DNA from: Neptuniibacter marinus | Lineage (GTDB): Bacteria; Pseudomonadota; Gammaproteobacteria; Pseudomonadales; Balneatricaceae | Direction of reading: 5' to 3' | DNA: 64,000 bases | NCBI RefSeq assembly: GCF_001597725.1 | Contig: NZ_LUTR01000016.1 | Span: 18,070 to 82,069, forward strand | Shown here: positions 63,793 to 64,000 of the stretch, piece by piece | Position numbering within the stretch: the stretch's first letter is position 1 | Layout of the letters: each line of letters begins with the position of its first letter | The notes under the pieces: generated by a model | What the model was told of the DNA's origin: nothing | Seen by the model: the letters and a program-made list of their open reading frames with translations, nothing else | Database searches by the model: none | Position numbers and translations under genes: made by a program

Positions 63793-63822
63793 AATTACCC
63801 CGGCCTTTGTCGGGGTAATTTA
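63793..63822 (+). terminator. Terminator/attenuator between pqqA and pqqB
   Basis: AATTACCCCG and CGGGGTAATT pair perfectly over 10 positions around GCCTTTGT, followed by a weak T-rich stretch. Such a hairpin allows much more pqqA than pqqB message. Confidence 0.75.
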
Positions 63823-63935
63823 TCTTGGAAGGACCCTAATCGCGTTCGCGATCTCTTAAATGCTATCCGCTCACTTTCCTGTTACGTTGCATCTTGTTAA
63901 ACACAGGAATATGACAGTCATAAAGAAGAAAAATA

Positions 63936-64000
63936 ATGAAAGTACAAGTATTAGGCTCAGCCGCTGGCGGCGGTTTTCCTCAGTGGAACTGTAACTGTCG
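63936..64000 (+). CDS. pqqB: PqqB, N-terminal fragment (cut by window edge)
   Basis: ATG at 63936 with AAAGAAG upstream opens a frame reading MKVQVLGSAAGGGFPQWNCN, the highly conserved start of PqqB, a metallo-hydrolase-fold protein of PQQ synthesis. Only 21 codons lie in the window. Confidence 0.93.
   Translation, partial: MKVQVLGSAAGGGFPQWNCNC

Overview
The window looks like chromosome of a marine gammaproteobacterium of the Oceanospirillaceae type (Neptunomonas/Amphritea-like). This is inferred from the moderately low GC, the gene order comEC-exbB-exbD-lpxK-ycaR-kdsB-ptp-murB, a Tus-type replication-terminus protein, pqqA/pqqB, and a complete Pseudomonas-style phenol meta-cleavage pathway. 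TTG and GTG starts are frequent, and many 5' ends had to be placed from Shine-Dalgarno sequences and family lengths.

Layout. 1-9.5 kb is housekeeping: a truncated maltose acetyltransferase, an M50 protease, an RhlE-like helicase, a repeat-rich peptidoglycan-binding lipoprotein, a DnaJ-related protein, hexose-6-phosphate mutarotase, a ModF-like ABC ATPase and ilvC. 9.8-10.9 kb holds the initiator tRNA and a stretch of debris: a decayed tRNA-fMet copy and a frameshifted hipA/hipB remnant. A secreted PQQ-dependent dehydrogenase (10.9-12.7 kb) follows. Its cofactor genes pqqA and pqqB start at the right end of the window.

12.8-32.3 kb is an aromatic-degradation island. A minus-strand unit (sigma-54 activator, HbpS/GlcG-like protein, luciferase-like monooxygenase) and a LysR gene flank the meta operon dmpQBCDEFGH-(ABM membrane protein)-dmpI, also on the minus strand. 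A second DmpR-type activator lies between that operon and the divergent six-gene phenol hydroxylase operon dmpKLMNOP. Together these convert phenol or methylphenols to catechols, cleave the ring, and deliver pyruvate and acyl-CoA.

32.6-39.1 kb holds a Ycf48-like lipoprotein, an RND/MMPL transporter, a DUF1302 barrel protein and a DUF1329 protein. This unit starts from a consensus -24/-12 promoter. The upstream region carries an ATCATTTGAT core, the reverse complement of the ATCAAATGAT core upstream of the meta operon. I therefore infer that this little-characterised envelope system belongs to the same aromatic-responsive regulon. It is the best candidate here for an undescribed system. An MCP chemoreceptor follows.

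41.5-44.4 kb is a DUF2878/chalcone-isomerase-like/DUF3833/SDR/NTF2-like operon behind a candidate ECF promoter. 44.4-50.6 kb holds a PLA2-like secreted protein, a signal-less amidase, a PstS-OmpA fusion, a DUF4124 protein and a PilZ-Tus-membrane protein operon. 50.8-60.3 kb is envelope biogenesis (lolC/lolD, DUF2062, comEC, exbBD, lpxK, ycaR, kdsB, LMW-PTP, murB). prpE, an SDR gene, pqqA and the start of pqqB close the window. I saw no insertion sequences, CRISPR arrays or rRNA genes.
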